Assembly (NCBI GenBank): GCA_002338565.1
Contig: DDIN01000008.1
Coordinates: 427,090 to 491,089 of the forward strand
Source of the DNA: Hyphomonadaceae bacterium UBA1849
Lineage (GTDB): Bacteria; Pseudomonadota; Alphaproteobacteria; Caulobacterales; Hyphomonadaceae
Direction: 5' to 3'
Length of the DNA: 64,000 nucleotides
Shown here: in pieces, positions 1 through 8,787 of the stretch
Numbering within the stretch: the stretch's first letter is position 1
Layout: every line of letters begins with the position of its first letter
The notes under the pieces: generated by a model
Database searches by the model: none
What the model was told of the DNA's origin: nothing
The model's input: only the letters and a program-made list of their open reading frames with translations
Translations under genes and position numbers: made by a program

Positions 1-1
1 A

Positions 2-130
2 GCGGGCAAAATGTTCGTCTCCGGCAGGCCGGACCATAATGTCTCCAATGCGGATATGGTCGATCATATTGTCGATCTGGTCGAGAAACGCGCCGAGATC
101 ATGCGCGCGGAGACAGAAGCGGCGGAGTAG
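2..130 (+). CDS. C-terminal fragment of an unidentified protein (cut by window edge)
   Basis: An open frame enters from the left edge and ends at TAG 128-130, giving 42 residues that finish with NADMVDHIVDLVEKRAEIM and an acidic tail. The amphipathic helical end looks like the C-terminus of a soluble enzyme. Too little is present to name a family. The stop lies only 8 bp from the stop of the convergent gene at 139-978. Confidence 0.45.
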   Translation, partial: AGKMFVSGRPDHNVSNADMVDHIVDLVEKRAEIMRAETEAAE

Positions 131-138
131 CGTTGATC

Positions 139-978
139 CTACTCTGTTTGCAAGCGGACTCCGTCAATGCGTTTCACCAGCGATTTCAACAGTCGACGCG
201 AGCGGCCAACAACCAAATGGGAACGACGATAAAGCTGCTCATTCAATGATCGCACCTCGACACGGCTTAACAAGCGCAACTCTTCATGCGATGCCCTATA
301 GTTCGTGGTTGCGCAAACGGAAGGACCTAGCGAAATGGCGCATGCTGGCTGACCGCTTTCGCTAATTACCGTATCGGATAGGATAAATTCTCGTCCATCT
401 TCTGGAATATAAAAAAGAACCGGTATCTCAGATAAAGCGTCGACGACTTCCTTTGTCTGCGTCGCGCGGGATAACTGAACGACATTCCGCATGTACTCTT
501 CATCTTGGAAGCGCACTAACAGGTCTGCTCGAATTTGGTGTTCAGAGCGCTCAGGCATCTCACCTTTAACATCTCGCACAATCTCAGCAATTTGGGCTTC
601 GCTCAAGTCTTCAATGTACGGTCGAGGATGCCGCTTGTGAGCGTTGTAATAAAGCGCCTGCCAAAAGAACCTGCGGGCCTTCTTGTCAAAAGCAGGCACT
701 TCTCCCGCAGATATTGTCGAGATTATTTCTTCTGTGAACGACGCGATGCTTCCATCGAGTTTTGCGTAAAAATCTGTTTCAAGTGATCTGTTCAACGCGC
801 CTGAGAAATCGATGAAGGAATACAAGTCCTTTTGGGAATTAATGTTCTTGGTATTCGTGCAAAAATATCTGATTTCACCAGGATCCCTGCGCATCACGAC
901 ATTCACTTGTCCCGATTCAGTCGCCCATCTACCCATAATGGATTGAGGAATAAAATGATGGTTCTTTGGGTCTGACAA
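139..978 (-). CDS. DUF4238 family protein
   Basis: The 279-residue protein opens with an HHFIPQSIMGRWA motif near residue 7, followed about 40 residues later by NINSQKDLYSF and a helical body with several His/Arg pairs. This matches the layout of DUF4238 proteins (an HHxxPQ start, then a KDFYxF-like element). The biochemical function of the family is not established and some members sit in mobile or defence-rich regions. No signal peptide or membrane segment is visible, so it is probably cytosolic. The gene is AT-richer and uses more A/T-ending codons than the lipoprotein and acyltransferase genes beside it, which suggests acquisition. It stands alone, with no partner gene visible on either side. 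Confidence 0.7.
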   Translation of the reverse strand: MSDPKNHHFIPQSIMGRWATESGQVNVVMRRDPGEIRYFCTNTKNINSQKDLYSFIDFSGALNRSLETDFYAKLDGSIASFTEEIISTISAGEVPAFDKKARRFFWQALYYNAHKRHPRPYIEDLSEAQIAEIVRDVKGEMPERSEHQIRADLLVRFQDEEYMRNVVQLSRATQTKEVVDALSEIPVLFYIPEDGREFILSDTVISESGQPACAISLGPSVCATTNYRASHEELRLLSRVEVRSLNEQLYRRSHLVVGRSRRLLKSLVKRIDGVRLQTE

Positions 979-1123
979 ATTGGAACCTTAAAAATAACTG
1001 CAGATGGTTTGGCCTCAATTCCTAAATCTCTGACAGCATTGTCAAGAACCCCCTGTTGTCTTCCGTTCATGTTCGTTCATCTAGATTAAGATGAACAATT
1101 TCAGGCAGCATTCGGGGGCTGAT

Positions 1124-1624
1124 ATGAAACGAACATTTCTGGCACTGGCTGGCGCAGGCGCGCTCACACTCGCGGGCTGTACGACAGCGGACATGCAGAT
1201 GCTCAACGCGGCACTGGAACAGACCGCTTACGAGATGCAGCAAACCAATCAGGGCTATTACAATAACGGGTACAATAATCCGTACACGAACGCCTATAAC
1301 AACGCGAACCCGTATGCCCCGCGGATCAACAACACGATCGGCAATACATGGGTCGGCTATAACCAGTGCAACTATACCGGCACGCGTTATTCCTGCGACA
1401 CGACTGGCGACGGCTATGCCGACATGTATGGCAATTCGCAGGACGGCACATATTCCTCATCGCATCTGCGCGTGAATGGCTATGGCGAGGCCTATACCCG
1501 TGGCTCTAACGGCCAGTGGGTGCGAAACCCAGCTTATGATGATCCGCCACCGAACACGCGTCCTGAACGCAATAACGGGCACCATAACGGCCATTACAAT
1601 GGCGGGGATAACCCAAAGCAGTAG
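1124..1624 (+). CDS. Asn/Tyr-rich putative lipoprotein
   Basis: The ATG at 1124 is preferred over the in-frame ATG at 1091 because it gives a clean lipoprotein signal: MKR, a hydrophobic stretch, then LAGC as lipobox. The mature part (about 150 residues) carries a low-complexity tract rich in Asn and Tyr (YNNGYNNPYTNAYNN), a central globular section with two Cys residues, and a His/Asn-rich tail near the C-terminus (NNGHHNGHYNGG). The His-rich tail could bind metal, but this is only inference. It is expected to be anchored in the outer membrane or periplasm. No named family was recognised. Confidence 0.7.
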   Translation: MKRTFLALAGAGALTLAGCTTADMQMLNAALEQTAYEMQQTNQGYYNNGYNNPYTNAYNNANPYAPRINNTIGNTWVGYNQCNYTGTRYSCDTTGDGYADMYGNSQDGTYSSSHLRVNGYGEAYTRGSNGQWVRNPAYDDPPPNTRPERNNGHHNGHYNGGDNPKQ

Positions 1625-1627
1625 CCT

Positions 1628-2831
1628 CTATTCTGCGGGCTGCGCGATGGAGAGGGCACGGCTTTGCGCCTTTGGCTTCAGCCCGAATAAAGGCCTTAGC
1701 CAGCCGATACGGCGGATGACAAGCTCGTGCAGCAATGCGCAGCCCCCGAAGGTTGCCAGCACAACTAGCGGAAACTCCACCTCAACCGGCAGCCCCTGAC
1801 GCGTCAGCCAGAAACCGGCCATTACGGTGAGCGTCTGGTGCAGAATATACCAGGGGAAGACAGCCTCAGTCATATAGCGAAGCGCTGGGCCGTCATGGCG
1901 CAGATACCGCTCTGCCAGACCAATTAGTGTCAGAATCATGATCCACGCATAAGCAAGGCGCGCAATGCGGGCGGGCCAGATGATCCAGTCATAATTGCCG
2001 CTTTCCGCCCAGGCTTCCCAGTTCGCCCAGACGATGGACAAGGTCACGCCGAGCGTCAGAACGGTGCCCGCCGCCCATGGCAGGCTGCGACGGACGGCGC
2101 CCCAGAAATGCTTATCCTTGGCGAGCGCAAACCCCATGAACAGCATGGTGAAGCTGTGCGCGTGATTGGCCCAATCTTCAGTGAGATTGTGGGTTGTCGG
2201 AAAATGCGGGTCCAGGAGTACGCGATAGAGAATGTGCGGCAGCACGGGGATGGCCAGTGCACTCAGAATGCCAAACCGCCCCGCGAACAGAAAGCGCGTC
2301 ACCTTATCGCCTACACCCTGCATGAACCGGCTGATCAGGCCAGACGGTGGCAATAAGATCAGCGTGTAGACGAGCAGATAGACCACATACCAAAGATGGT
2401 TCCATGTCGGTGTGGTGATGGAGAACTCGCTCATCGGATCGATATATTCCGGCCAGAACGCCCAGAAGCTTCCCTCAAACTCACCGCTTTCAACCAGCTG
2501 CAGCCAGCTTTGGGGGGCGACGATCACAGCCATGCCAAACAGGATAGGAATGCCCAGCCGCCAGCTGCGCTCACGCATGCGCGCGCCAATCCCGCCCTTA
2601 TCGGCCAGAAAGCGCAGCGCCACGCCGGAGATGAAGAAGAGGAGCGATAGCCGCCACGGATTGGTAAGCAGCATCAGCCATTCGGCATCCGGCATCCGGC
2701 CCTGCATGCACGCTTTTCACATGCCAGCCCCATGTCACATAAAACATGCCGGTGTGGTAAAAAATGAGGATCAGAAAGGCGATTACGCGCAACCAGTCGA
2801 GGTCGTATCGCCGTGTTGTCATGTCAGTCAT
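1628..2831 (-). pseudogene. Acyltransferase_3 family integral membrane protein, broken by a 7-bp duplication
   Basis: Reading from ATG 2831 (SD GGGAG about 8-10 nt upstream) gives MTDMTTRRYDLDWLRVIAF and a first membrane helix, typical of membrane O-acyltransferase/glucan-modification proteins. The frame then runs out of phase at a tandem 7-bp repeat (2683-2696). From there the remaining about 350 residues continue in another frame: NPWRLSLLFFISGVALRF followed by roughly nine more membrane segments. Removing one 7-bp copy restores a continuous reading KSVHAGPDAEWLMLLTNPW, exactly the kind of sequence this family has at that point. The gene is therefore either a recent frameshift mutant, a slip-strand switch, or a sequencing error. 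It diverges from the LytTR regulator, a common arrangement for this family. Confidence 0.85.
2683..2696. repeat. 7-bp tandem duplication CGGCATC x2 inside the acyltransferase gene
   Basis: The plus strand reads CGGCATC twice in succession and is followed by CGGC. The preceding gene frame and the following gene frame differ by exactly the phase that one 7-bp unit adds. Short direct repeats of this kind arise and revert by replication slippage. Confidence 0.9.
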
Positions 2832-2930
2832 CTGGAATGTCTCCCGTTTGGCGGGGAGAAAGACATGGCTGCCGCCCGTCGTCGCCCGCCCCGACGCAAA
2901 GACCGGCAGGACGGGACAAATCACGCCTGA

Positions 2931-2966
2931 TGAGGACGAAATACGGCGCTGAGGGACGAGTGACGA
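2931..2966. promoter_or_regulatory. Direct repeats TGAGGACGA / TGAGGGACGA / TGACGA, possible LytTR-type site
   Basis: The 179-bp gap between the divergent acyltransferase and LytTR genes contains TGAGGACGA (2931-2939) and TGAGGGACGA (2950-2959), with the shared GACGA core repeated 20 nt apart, plus a third GACGA at 2962. LytTR domains bind pairs of short direct repeats about two helical turns apart, so spacing fits; the bases are not the classical consensus. The assignment is speculative. Confidence 0.3.
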
Positions 2967-3010
2967 ACTTGCCCATTTATTCAAAGCGCGAATGTGTGTC
3001 AGAAAATACC

Positions 3011-3868
3011 ATGGCCGAGAAACACACCCACCCTGAAGCGATTGCAGATGCCCATGCCGACCAGCGCGCATGGATATTCGTGCTGTTGTTTACAGCCGCC
3101 TCATGGTTCGTGCTGTCTGTGTCTCTCGCCGATGATGCTACGCGTGCAGGCCTTCAGCCGGGGCTGGAACCCTGGCTGCGCGAGAGCGCCTCTCATATTG
3201 CCAGCCTGATCGGCTTTCTGATCGTACCGTTCATGCTGAGCCGGTTTCCGGTTTCGCTTCAATCATGGAAGTCGTCCCTGCCCGCGCATATTCTGGCGAG
3301 CATTGTCTTCTCCATAATCCATACGCTGATCATGGTGGCGCTCCGCAAGATGAGCTATCCGCCGCTTGTCGGCTATGCGTATGAGTTCGGCCTCGCAGAC
3401 CCGTCCATCTGGCTCTACGAATATCGCAAGGATGCTTATTCCTATGTGCTGGTCGTCACTTTCTTTGCCGTGAGCCGGACGATGGAACAGCGCAGACTGG
3501 AAGCGCAGGCCGCCCGCTCCGATGCCCGCAAGGAAGGTCGCTTGACGCTGAAAAGCGGTGGGCGCACGCTCTTCCTCAATGCAGATGATGTGATTTACGC
3601 GGCCGCCGCATCAAACTATGTTGAGATCACGACGCAGCATGGCACGCATCTCGCGCGGATGACATTATCCTCGCTGGAACGTCTGCTCGCAGAAACCGGG
3701 ACCAACCATATCCGTGTCCACAGATCCTATATTGTGCACGGCGATCATATTCAGGAGATCATCCCAACACGCGACGGTAATGTAACGATCCAGCTCGATA
3801 ATGGCGTCACCCTAACCGGCTCTCGCGGCTATCGCGACCGGCTGCCTGGCGAGGTGCAGCATGCGTGA
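3011..3868 (+). CDS. Membrane-anchored LytTR-family transcriptional regulator
   Basis: ATG 3011 is chosen as the start because the upstream extension of the frame overlaps the divergent promoter region and reads as non-protein. The protein has 285 residues: about 20 polar residues, four hydrophobic segments (approximately residues 20-40, 58-78, 92-112, 130-150), a short linker rich in Arg and Ala, then a C-terminal LytTR DNA-binding domain with the hallmarks LFLNADDVIYAAAASNYVEI, TLSSLE and HIRVHRSYIV. Membrane-LytTR proteins of this type are common in alphaproteobacteria beside acyltransferase or transporter genes and act as one-component regulators. Its last 8 bp overlap the next gene, implying translational coupling with the phosphoesterase. 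Confidence 0.85.
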   Translation: MAEKHTHPEAIADAHADQRAWIFVLLFTAASWFVLSVSLADDATRAGLQPGLEPWLRESASHIASLIGFLIVPFMLSRFPVSLQSWKSSLPAHILASIVFSIIHTLIMVALRKMSYPPLVGYAYEFGLADPSIWLYEYRKDAYSYVLVVTFFAVSRTMEQRRLEAQAARSDARKEGRLTLKSGGRTLFLNADDVIYAAAASNYVEITTQHGTHLARMTLSSLERLLAETGTNHIRVHRSYIVHGDHIQEIIPTRDGNVTIQLDNGVTLTGSRGYRDRLPGEVQHA

Positions 3869-4631
3869 TCGACTGATTTTCATCGGCGATGTCCACGGGA
3901 TGTCAGACCAGCTTAAAGACCTGCTCGACCGGCTTGCTCCGTCTACGGAGGATGAGCTTATTTTTGTCGGCGATCTTGTCGACAAAGGGCCAGACCCTAT
4001 CGGCACAGTGCGCATTGTGAGCCAGCTCATACATCATTCCGATACCGAAACGACCCTTCTGCGCGGCAATCATGAGGACAAGCATTTACGCTATCGCCTT
4101 CGCCTGCAGGACAGTCCGAAAGTCGCGCGCAAAATGGGAGAGAGCTCTCCGGAACTCGTTCAGTTTATGTCCGATGCGACAGATGAGGACTGGGATACCT
4201 TGCTGAAAGCACGTCACTTCTGGCGGAACCATGATCGTAATCTGCTCGCTGTTCATGGCGGCATTCCGGGCGATATGTGGTCCTTCCCACATGACTGGGA
4301 AGAGGTGGAACGACTGGAACGTCATGACCAGCGCAGCGTGGAGAAGATCTATCGAACACGCTTTGTCGACCACTATTCCGGCGCCTTCATTGCGAGCGGT
4401 CATCAGACCACGGACGATCCCTTCTGGGCAGAACGCTATGATGGCCGGTTCGGCGATGTCATTTTCGGCCATGAGCCCTTCTTTGACGGGCCGCGCGAGT
4501 TTCCGCACGCCACCGGCATTGATACGGCTGCCGTCTATGGCGGGCAGCTGACAGCGCTCATCATTCATCCAGATGACAGGCGTGAATATGTAAGCGTGGA
4601 CTGCCCAGCCTATCGAAAGCCGGGTGCGTAA
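3861..4631 (+). CDS. Calcineurin-like metallophosphoesterase (Ser/Thr protein phosphatase type)
   Basis: The 256-residue protein has the binuclear-metal motifs in order: GDVHG (residues about 9-13), GDLVDKGPD (about 36-44), GNHE (about 72-75) and later HGGIPG and SGHQ-type His residues. These identify the PPP/ApaH-like phosphatase fold, in the PrpA/bis-5'-nucleosyl tetraphosphatase group; substrate cannot be told from sequence. It starts inside the end of the LytTR gene (8 bp overlap), so the two are probably one transcript. It ends 3 bp before the convergent DUF3137-like gene. No signal peptide is present, so it acts in the cytosol. Confidence 0.85.
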   Translation: MRDRLIFIGDVHGMSDQLKDLLDRLAPSTEDELIFVGDLVDKGPDPIGTVRIVSQLIHHSDTETTLLRGNHEDKHLRYRLRLQDSPKVARKMGESSPELVQFMSDATDEDWDTLLKARHFWRNHDRNLLAVHGGIPGDMWSFPHDWEEVERLERHDQRSVEKIYRTRFVDHYSGAFIASGHQTTDDPFWAERYDGRFGDVIFGHEPFFDGPREFPHATGIDTAAVYGGQLTALIIHPDDRREYVSVDCPAYRKPGA

Positions 4632-4634
4632 GCT

Positions 4635-5765
4635 TTAGTCACGCACCATGAAGGCGTGGGCCATCTCATCAGTAACGGTCAGAAGGTCTGCAATATCAGA
4701 CCATGTCTCGCGAATGCTTTCATCGCTCCACGCGCCGGTTTGCAGATCGAGCAGATTAAACCGGTTCTGGCCTTCAAAATTGATCACCAGATGCTCGCCA
4801 GAGGCGACCGCGCGAAACGGTTCACCATGAGCAAGCGCCAGAATACGCTCCACCACTGCCGGATTAAAGATGGTCCGCGCTTCGACCTGATCGGTGCTGC
4901 GCAGGCGGAAATGATCATTAAACGTGGCTGGCACGAGCTGCACATCGTTTAGCTCGCGCTCTGTCACCGGCTTTGACCATTGCGTGCCTCGTGATCGCAG
5001 CTGGGTAACGCCATGCAAGCGATATGGCGCATTCAGAACCAGAAGCAGGTGATATTTGTCCGGCGCATCATCAACGCTTTCAATCCATTCGAAGGCCGAA
5101 AAGCGAATGCCGTTCCGCTCGCCTTCAAAACCGTCCTCGAAGGCATGGCCGAGTGCGCTCTGGCGATAATAACGAGCTTTTTGTTCTTTGCTGCCGCCCA
5201 GCACAACGACATCCGGCACGAGCATGCCGCTGGCGACCGCAGCCTCAACCGCCTCGTCCAAGCCGCCATTTTCATCCAGCGTGTCGATCAGATCGCGCAA
5301 GCGACCGGACACAAAGTTCAGTTTAGATAGAATTTTCAAAGTCTGCGGCGCGCCGCCAGGAGACGCCACATAGGACAGATCAAGCCGTTCAGCCATGGCA
5401 GAGAGCGCCGAGGCGCGTGCGAGGAAATTGCCCTTAGCCGCGGTGAGGAACGTCACCAGCGTTTCGCGACGCAACCAGGCGACCAGAGCAAACGTGCCAA
5501 AGAACATCACCGGAAATAGGATGAACAGCGCGGCAACGCCAAAGAACGTGTCCGGCATTACGGTCATCAGAACAGCAAACGTAATGAAGAAGACGATGAA
5601 GCCCTTGGTGAAATCACCCTGCAATGTCTTCAGGGCCGCATTAGCCGCGTCGCCATCATTCTGGCGTGCGACCTCATAAAGCGGTCCGGCCACAGCGCGA
5701 TCACTGAAGACCTTCAGACTTTTATCCTTCAGCCGGTCTGCCAGCTCGTCCCAGCTTGCCGTCAT
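4635..5765 (-). CDS. DUF3137-like membrane protein
   Basis: The 376-residue protein has an N-terminal cytosolic helix, two membrane helices at about residues 55-75 and 78-98 (IVFFITFAVLMTV and LFILFPVMFFGTFALVAWL), and a large soluble C-terminal domain. The domain includes the elements FEDGFEGERNGIRFSAFE and FRLRSTDQVEARTIFNPAVVERIL, which correspond to the conserved core of DUF3137 proteins. The family has no established function; members are often found with LemA-type membrane proteins, which are not seen here. A short upstream gap separates it from the divergent VOC protein gene. Confidence 0.7.
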   Translation of the reverse strand: MTASWDELADRLKDKSLKVFSDRAVAGPLYEVARQNDGDAANAALKTLQGDFTKGFIVFFITFAVLMTVMPDTFFGVAALFILFPVMFFGTFALVAWLRRETLVTFLTAAKGNFLARASALSAMAERLDLSYVASPGGAPQTLKILSKLNFVSGRLRDLIDTLDENGGLDEAVEAAVASGMLVPDVVVLGGSKEQKARYYRQSALGHAFEDGFEGERNGIRFSAFEWIESVDDAPDKYHLLLVLNAPYRLHGVTQLRSRGTQWSKPVTERELNDVQLVPATFNDHFRLRSTDQVEARTIFNPAVVERILALAHGEPFRAVASGEHLVINFEGQNRFNLLDLQTGAWSDESIRETWSDIADLLTVTDEMAHAFMVRD

Positions 5766-5841
5766 TTACGTCCCCTTTCGTCAGTGCCTCGACGTGATCC
5801 CCGTTTTCATTCTACCCTGCCTTCAAAAAAAGGGAGAGAAA

Positions 5842-6561
5842 ATGACACCGCCGCGCATAAGACAACTCGTCATCGCTGCTAACTCGCTCGACACAGCTGA
5901 AAAACTGCAGGACATTCTGGGGCTTGGCAAGCCATACCCTGATCCGGGCGTGGGTGAGTTCGGCCTGAAGAATGCCGTGTTTGCGCTGGGCGACCAGTTT
6001 CTGGAAGTCATCGTACCCGTCACGCCGGATGCCCCTGCCCGCCGCTTCATCGACCGTTTTGGCGAAGGCGGCTATATGGCCATCTTCCAGACTCCCGATA
6101 TTGAAGGCGTTCGCGCCCGCGGCGACGAAATGAAGCTCCGACGCGTCTGGAATTATGACAGTGACGAGATCGCAGCGAGCCATTTCCACCCTGCCGATGT
6201 CGGCGGCGCGATTGTGTCCGTCGATGAACCTCGCCCGCCGGAAAGCTGGCGCTGGGGCGGGCCGGACTGGGAGGAGAACTCCGTCCCGGGCGCGATCACG
6301 GGCATGCTGGCCCAGTCACCCAAGCCTGATGATATGGGGCTGAAATGGGCCACTATTCTTGGAACCGCCTATCTGGAAATCCGCCGCATAGAAACGCGGG
6401 ACGGCCATGTGAATTTCAAGCAGTCAGAGACGCCGGGCATCCCTGAATTCCATGTTCATGTAGAAGATAAAAACGCGGCGCTGGAACGTGCACGCGCCCA
6501 CGGCGTTTCTGTCACTGAAACAGGCTTTGATCTGGCAGGCGTAACATTTCGCGTGAGCTGA
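5842..6561 (+). CDS. VOC superfamily (glyoxalase-like) protein
   Basis: ATG 5842 is selected because an AGGGAGAG ribosome-binding site precedes it; the longer frame from 5794 starts in the promoter. The 239-residue product contains two beta-alpha-beta-beta-beta repeats as in glyoxalase-like VOC proteins: RIRQLVIAANSLDTAEKLQD with ALGDQFLEVIVPVTPDAPA in the first half, and a second half ending FHVHVEDKNAALERARAHGV. It resembles the Glyoxalase-like_3/VOC group of unknown substrate. The next gene downstream is a glutathione S-transferase on the same strand, which may indicate a shared detoxification role, though this is inference. Confidence 0.75.
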   Translation: MTPPRIRQLVIAANSLDTAEKLQDILGLGKPYPDPGVGEFGLKNAVFALGDQFLEVIVPVTPDAPARRFIDRFGEGGYMAIFQTPDIEGVRARGDEMKLRRVWNYDSDEIAASHFHPADVGGAIVSVDEPRPPESWRWGGPDWEENSVPGAITGMLAQSPKPDDMGLKWATILGTAYLEIRRIETRDGHVNFKQSETPGIPEFHVHVEDKNAALERARAHGVSVTETGFDLAGVTFRVS

Positions 6562-6628
6562 AATGACATCGCTTTCCTTTTGATGGAACGCTCTAGGTTA
6601 AAGCCTCTGGAAGGGAGAACACACTCAT

Positions 6629-7297
6629 ATGATTACGGTGCACCACCTGAAAAATTCGCGGTCCATGCGCATTATCTGGCTCATGGAAGAACTGGGGCTC
6701 GATTACGAGCTGAAGGTCTATGACCGTAATCCGGAAACCAATCTGGCGCCGGAAGACTATCGCGCGCTCCACCCGCTGGGCAAAGCACCTCTCGTCACAG
6801 TCGATGGCGTTACACTGGCAGAGACGGGTGCCATCGTGGAATACTTCCTCGACAAACACCCTGAGAGCGGCCTGCGCCCGGATCAGGGCACACCTGAACG
6901 TGTGCCTTACCAATACTGGATGCACGCAGCCGAAGGCAGCCTGATGCCTCTGCTCATCATGCAGCTCTTCTTCACGCGTATGGAAACCACACCCCCATTT
7001 CCAATCAAACAGATCGTAAAAGCGGTCACCGGCAAGGTACGCGACCTTTACCTTTCGCCATCATTGAAAGGCATCATGTCTTACATTGAGGCCGAGCTTG
7101 GAAAGTCGGAGTATTTCGCAGGCGACACGCTTTCCGGCGCTGACATTATGATGAGCTTTCCGCTCGAAGCCGGTATGGCGCGCGCCAATACGGGCATTGC
7201 CATGCCGAACACGATTGCCTGGCTGGAGCGCATTCACTCACGCCCTGCCTATAAGGCCGCAGTTCAGAAAGGCGGCGCGCAGGAGATTGTGCGTTAG
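6629..7297 (+). CDS. Glutathione S-transferase family protein
   Basis: The 222-residue protein starts with a thioredoxin-like GST domain (residues 1-80): the N-terminal HHLKNSRSMRIIWLMEEL contains the Ser residues expected at the glutathione-activating position, and the cis-Pro element GKAPLV plus ETGAIVEYF form the glutathione-binding site. The all-helical C-terminal domain contains SGADIMMSFPLE, the GST N-capping motif. An AAGGGAGAA ribosome-binding site precedes the ATG. It likely conjugates or isomerises electrophiles in the cytosol. It lies 67 bp downstream of the VOC gene, and ends 6 bp before a convergent gene. Confidence 0.9.
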   Translation: MITVHHLKNSRSMRIIWLMEELGLDYELKVYDRNPETNLAPEDYRALHPLGKAPLVTVDGVTLAETGAIVEYFLDKHPESGLRPDQGTPERVPYQYWMHAAEGSLMPLLIMQLFFTRMETTPPFPIKQIVKAVTGKVRDLYLSPSLKGIMSYIEAELGKSEYFAGDTLSGADIMMSFPLEAGMARANTGIAMPNTIAWLERIHSRPAYKAAVQKGGAQEIVR

Positions 7298-7303
7298 TTT
7301 TCC

Positions 7304-7783
7304 CTAACCCGCTCCGTGGCATTTTTTGAATTTCTTACCGCTGGCGCAAGGGCAGGCATCATTCCGCCCGAGCGAGGCAAACATGCTGGCGGCAGGCTTG
7401 CTCGTGCCATCTGTGTAGACCCACTTCCCGTCCAGGCGACGGAAGCTGGACTTTTCATGATGGCAGGTCAGGTCACCCTCTAACAGAAACCAGGCAATAA
7501 ACTCGACCATACCGGTCTCATCGCCCGCTTTGCCGCGCGCGGTAGAGAGAATATCGAGTCGGGTAAATTCGGCATCACGCGCCCATTTGCCTGCCTGTAG
7601 ACGATCAAAATCATCCAACCTTTCAGGGTCGTGCGTGGCGACCAAGTAATCGATTTTCTGATTGGCATAGGCGCAATAGCGAGACCGCATCAACTCTTCA
7701 GCGGTCTCCGGAACGGCCAGCTCTGCATGGAAGCGGCCGCAACAGTCAGAATAGTCGCGGCCCGTGCCACATGGGCAAGTCAT
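7304..7783 (-). CDS. YchJ/UPF0225 family protein with two SEC-C zinc motifs
   Basis: The 159-residue protein opens with CPCGTGRDYSDCCGRFH and closes with NDACPCASGKKFKKCHG, both SEC-C zinc-binding signatures (CxCxSGxxxxxCC/CH type). The central NTF2-like domain contains ETAEELMRSRYCAY, DYLVATHDP and a C-terminal FRRLDGKWVYTDG. This is the classic layout of the YchJ family, whose role is not clearly established. The gene follows accA by 6 bp on the same strand and is probably co-transcribed with it. Confidence 0.85.
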   Translation of the reverse strand: MTCPCGTGRDYSDCCGRFHAELAVPETAEELMRSRYCAYANQKIDYLVATHDPERLDDFDRLQAGKWARDAEFTRLDILSTARGKAGDETGMVEFIAWFLLEGDLTCHHEKSSFRRLDGKWVYTDGTSKPAASMFASLGRNDACPCASGKKFKKCHGAG

Positions 7784-7789
7784 GATCGA

Positions 7790-8743
7790 TTAGTTCATCC
7801 GGCCAATGGCGTAGAAACGCTCTTTGCGTTGCTGGCGCAGCTCTTTGGGGCTGAGGCCTTCAAGCGAAGTGAGGTTGCGATCAATCGCATCACATACAGA
7901 GCGGATCGTGTTTGCCGGATCGCGATGCGCCCCGCCGAGTGGCTCGGAGATCACTTCGTCGACAATCTTGTTCGACAGGAGCGGTTGAGCCGTGATTTTC
8001 ATCGCTTCAGCCGCATCACGCGCACGTGCGGCATCGCGCCAGAGAATAGACGCACAGCCCTCAGGCGAGATCACCGAGTAGATAGAATGCTCAAGGATAA
8101 GCACCTTGTTCGCTGCCGCGATACCAATCGCACCGCCAGATCCGCCCTCACCCACAATCACGGACACCATCGGTGTTGGCAGTGTGAGGCAGCGCTCGGT
8201 CGAACGGGCAATGGCTTCAGCCTGTCCACGCTCTTCACCGGCTTTGCCCGGGTAAGCGCCAGCCGTGTCGACGAGTGTGACGACTGGCAGGTCGAACTGC
8301 TCAGCCATATCCATCAGGCGAACCGCTTTACGGTAGCCCTCCGGGTGCGCCATGCCGAAATTATGCTTGATACGGCCTTCTGTGGAGCGGCCTTTTTCAT
8401 GGCCCATAACGACGACGCTACGACCACGGAATTTTGCCAGACCACCAACAATCGCTTCGTCTTCACCGAAGACGCGGTCACCGGCGAGCGGGACAAAGTC
8501 TTCAAATGCTTCAGCGATATAATTTTTGAAGTGCGGGCGTTCCGGATGGCGGGCAACTTGCGTTTTCCGCCACGGATCCAGATTTTTGTAGAGCTCGTGA
8601 AGCTGTTTGGATGACTTCTCACGCAGGCGGGAAATCTCATCCTGCAGCGACGGACCTTCACCGTTACCGGAAAGGTTTTCCAGTTCCGCAATCTTGCGGT
8701 CGAGGTCAGCCAGCGGCTTTTCAAAATCCAGATACGTATTCAA
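7790..8743 (-). CDS. accA: Acetyl-CoA carboxylase carboxyltransferase subunit alpha
   Basis: The 317-residue protein matches AccA in length and motifs: N-terminal YLDFEKPLADLDRKIAEL coiled segment, RHPERPHFKNYIAEAFEDF, the crotonase-fold segment GHEKGRSTEGRIKHNFGMAHPEG (only partly quoted here), VTLVDTAGAYPGKAGEERGQ, IVGEGGSGGAIGIAAANKV and SPEGCASILWRDA. With AccD it forms the carboxyltransferase that moves the carboxyl group from carboxybiotin to acetyl-CoA, the committed step of fatty acid synthesis in the cytosol. It precedes the YchJ gene and follows cysQ by 44 bp on the same strand. Confidence 0.97.
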   Translation of the reverse strand: MNTYLDFEKPLADLDRKIAELENLSGNGEGPSLQDEISRLREKSSKQLHELYKNLDPWRKTQVARHPERPHFKNYIAEAFEDFVPLAGDRVFGEDEAIVGGLAKFRGRSVVVMGHEKGRSTEGRIKHNFGMAHPEGYRKAVRLMDMAEQFDLPVVTLVDTAGAYPGKAGEERGQAEAIARSTERCLTLPTPMVSVIVGEGGSGGAIGIAAANKVLILEHSIYSVISPEGCASILWRDAARARDAAEAMKITAQPLLSNKIVDEVISEPLGGAHRDPANTIRSVCDAIDRNLTSLEGLSPKELRQQRKERFYAIGRMN

Positions 8744-8787
8744 CTCAACGCCCTTGATCTAAATTCCTGATCCGCCGCCAGACCAAA

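Noticed and set aside
7631..8614. 327-codon plus-strand frame opposite accA
   Set aside because: accA is conserved over its full length; the antisense frame is not protein-like.
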